Source of the DNA: CAZAMT01 sp964486145
Lineage (GTDB): Bacteria; Bacteroidota; Bacteroidia; Bacteroidales; JAAAOM01
Length of the DNA stretch: 6,812 bases
Assembly: GCA_964486145.1 (NCBI GenBank)
Contig: CAZAMT010000225.1
Coordinates: 1-6,812 of the forward strand
Direction: 5' to 3'
Shown: one piece after another, positions 6,753-6,812 of the stretch
Layout of the letters: every line of letters starts with the position of its first letter
Position numbering within the stretch: the stretch's first letter is position 1
Translations under genes and position numbers: made by a program
Notes under the pieces: model-generated
What the model was told of the DNA's origin: nothing
Seen by the model: only the letters and a program-made list of their open reading frames with translations
Databases searched by the model: none

Positions 6753-6788
6753 TTATTATTATTGAGTCCGGTCTAAAAAGCCACCTTA

Positions 6789-6812
6789 CCCCTAAATCCC
6801 CTAAAGGGGACT
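6789..6812. repeat. C/G-rich tandem and inverted repeat cut by the window edge
   Basis: CCCCTAAA occurs twice in tandem (6789-6796 and 6798-6805), and the second copy is followed at once by GGGG. TCCCC (6797-6801) and GGGGA (6806-6810) therefore form a 5-bp stem with a TAAA loop. It stands out as a G/C block in AT-rich DNA. From memory, very similar short sequences recur between genes in many Bacteroidota genomes. No T-run follows on either strand in view, so it is not a clear terminator. Confidence 0.55.

Noticed and set aside
6408..6776. Plus-strand 122-residue ORF antisense to the start of ileS
   Set aside because: It mirrors the highly conserved IleRS signature region and the ileS promoter; the hydrophobic, Phe-rich translation comes from reading an A-rich gene backwards.

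Overview
The window looks like chromosomal DNA from a member of the Bacteroidota, probably the Bacteroidia. The DNA is AT-rich, and starts are preceded by A-rich stretches rather than clear Shine-Dalgarno sites. Promoters match the Bacteroidota pattern TTG-N19/20-TAnnTTTG. The protein families are the Bacteroidota versions: a long, eukaryote-like (type 2) IleRS, a DksA-family protein with a degenerate zinc finger, and an LspA with an insert before its first catalytic Asp. No phage, transposon, CRISPR, tRNA or rRNA was seen.

Layout from left to right. (1) 7-1329, minus: an N-terminal receiver domain fused to a histidine kinase, with no ATG before the receiver domain. (2) 1330-1425: a 96-bp divergent control region with an exact 14-bp direct repeat and a candidate promoter for the next gene. 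(3) 1426-2025, plus: riboflavin synthase (ribE). It converges on the next gene with only 3 bp between the stop codons. (4) 2029-2637 minus, 2800-3177 minus and 3240-6677 minus: lspA, a DksA/TraR-family gene and ileS, read in the order ileS, dksA, lspA. (5) 6678-6812: the ileS promoter region, then a short C/G-rich repeat cut by the window edge.

The minus-strand cluster is housekeeping: isoleucyl-tRNA charging, an RNA-polymerase-binding stress-type regulator, and lipoprotein maturation. A perfect 9-bp inverted repeat with a T-run on each side (2723-2767) lies between dksA and lspA. An exact TAnnTTTG box follows it. The cluster therefore probably makes an ileS-dksA transcript and a partly separate lspA transcript. 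The same hairpin could also stop ribE read-through that has crossed lspA in antisense.

I see no wholly new system. The most notable points are the rearranged IleRS signature, GIHH in place of HxGH, which is linked to extreme mupirocin tolerance in type 2 IleRS; the loss of three of four zinc-ligand cysteines in the DksA-like protein; the missing ATG and hydrophobic N-terminus of the kinase; and the repeats around the ribE promoter and at the right edge.
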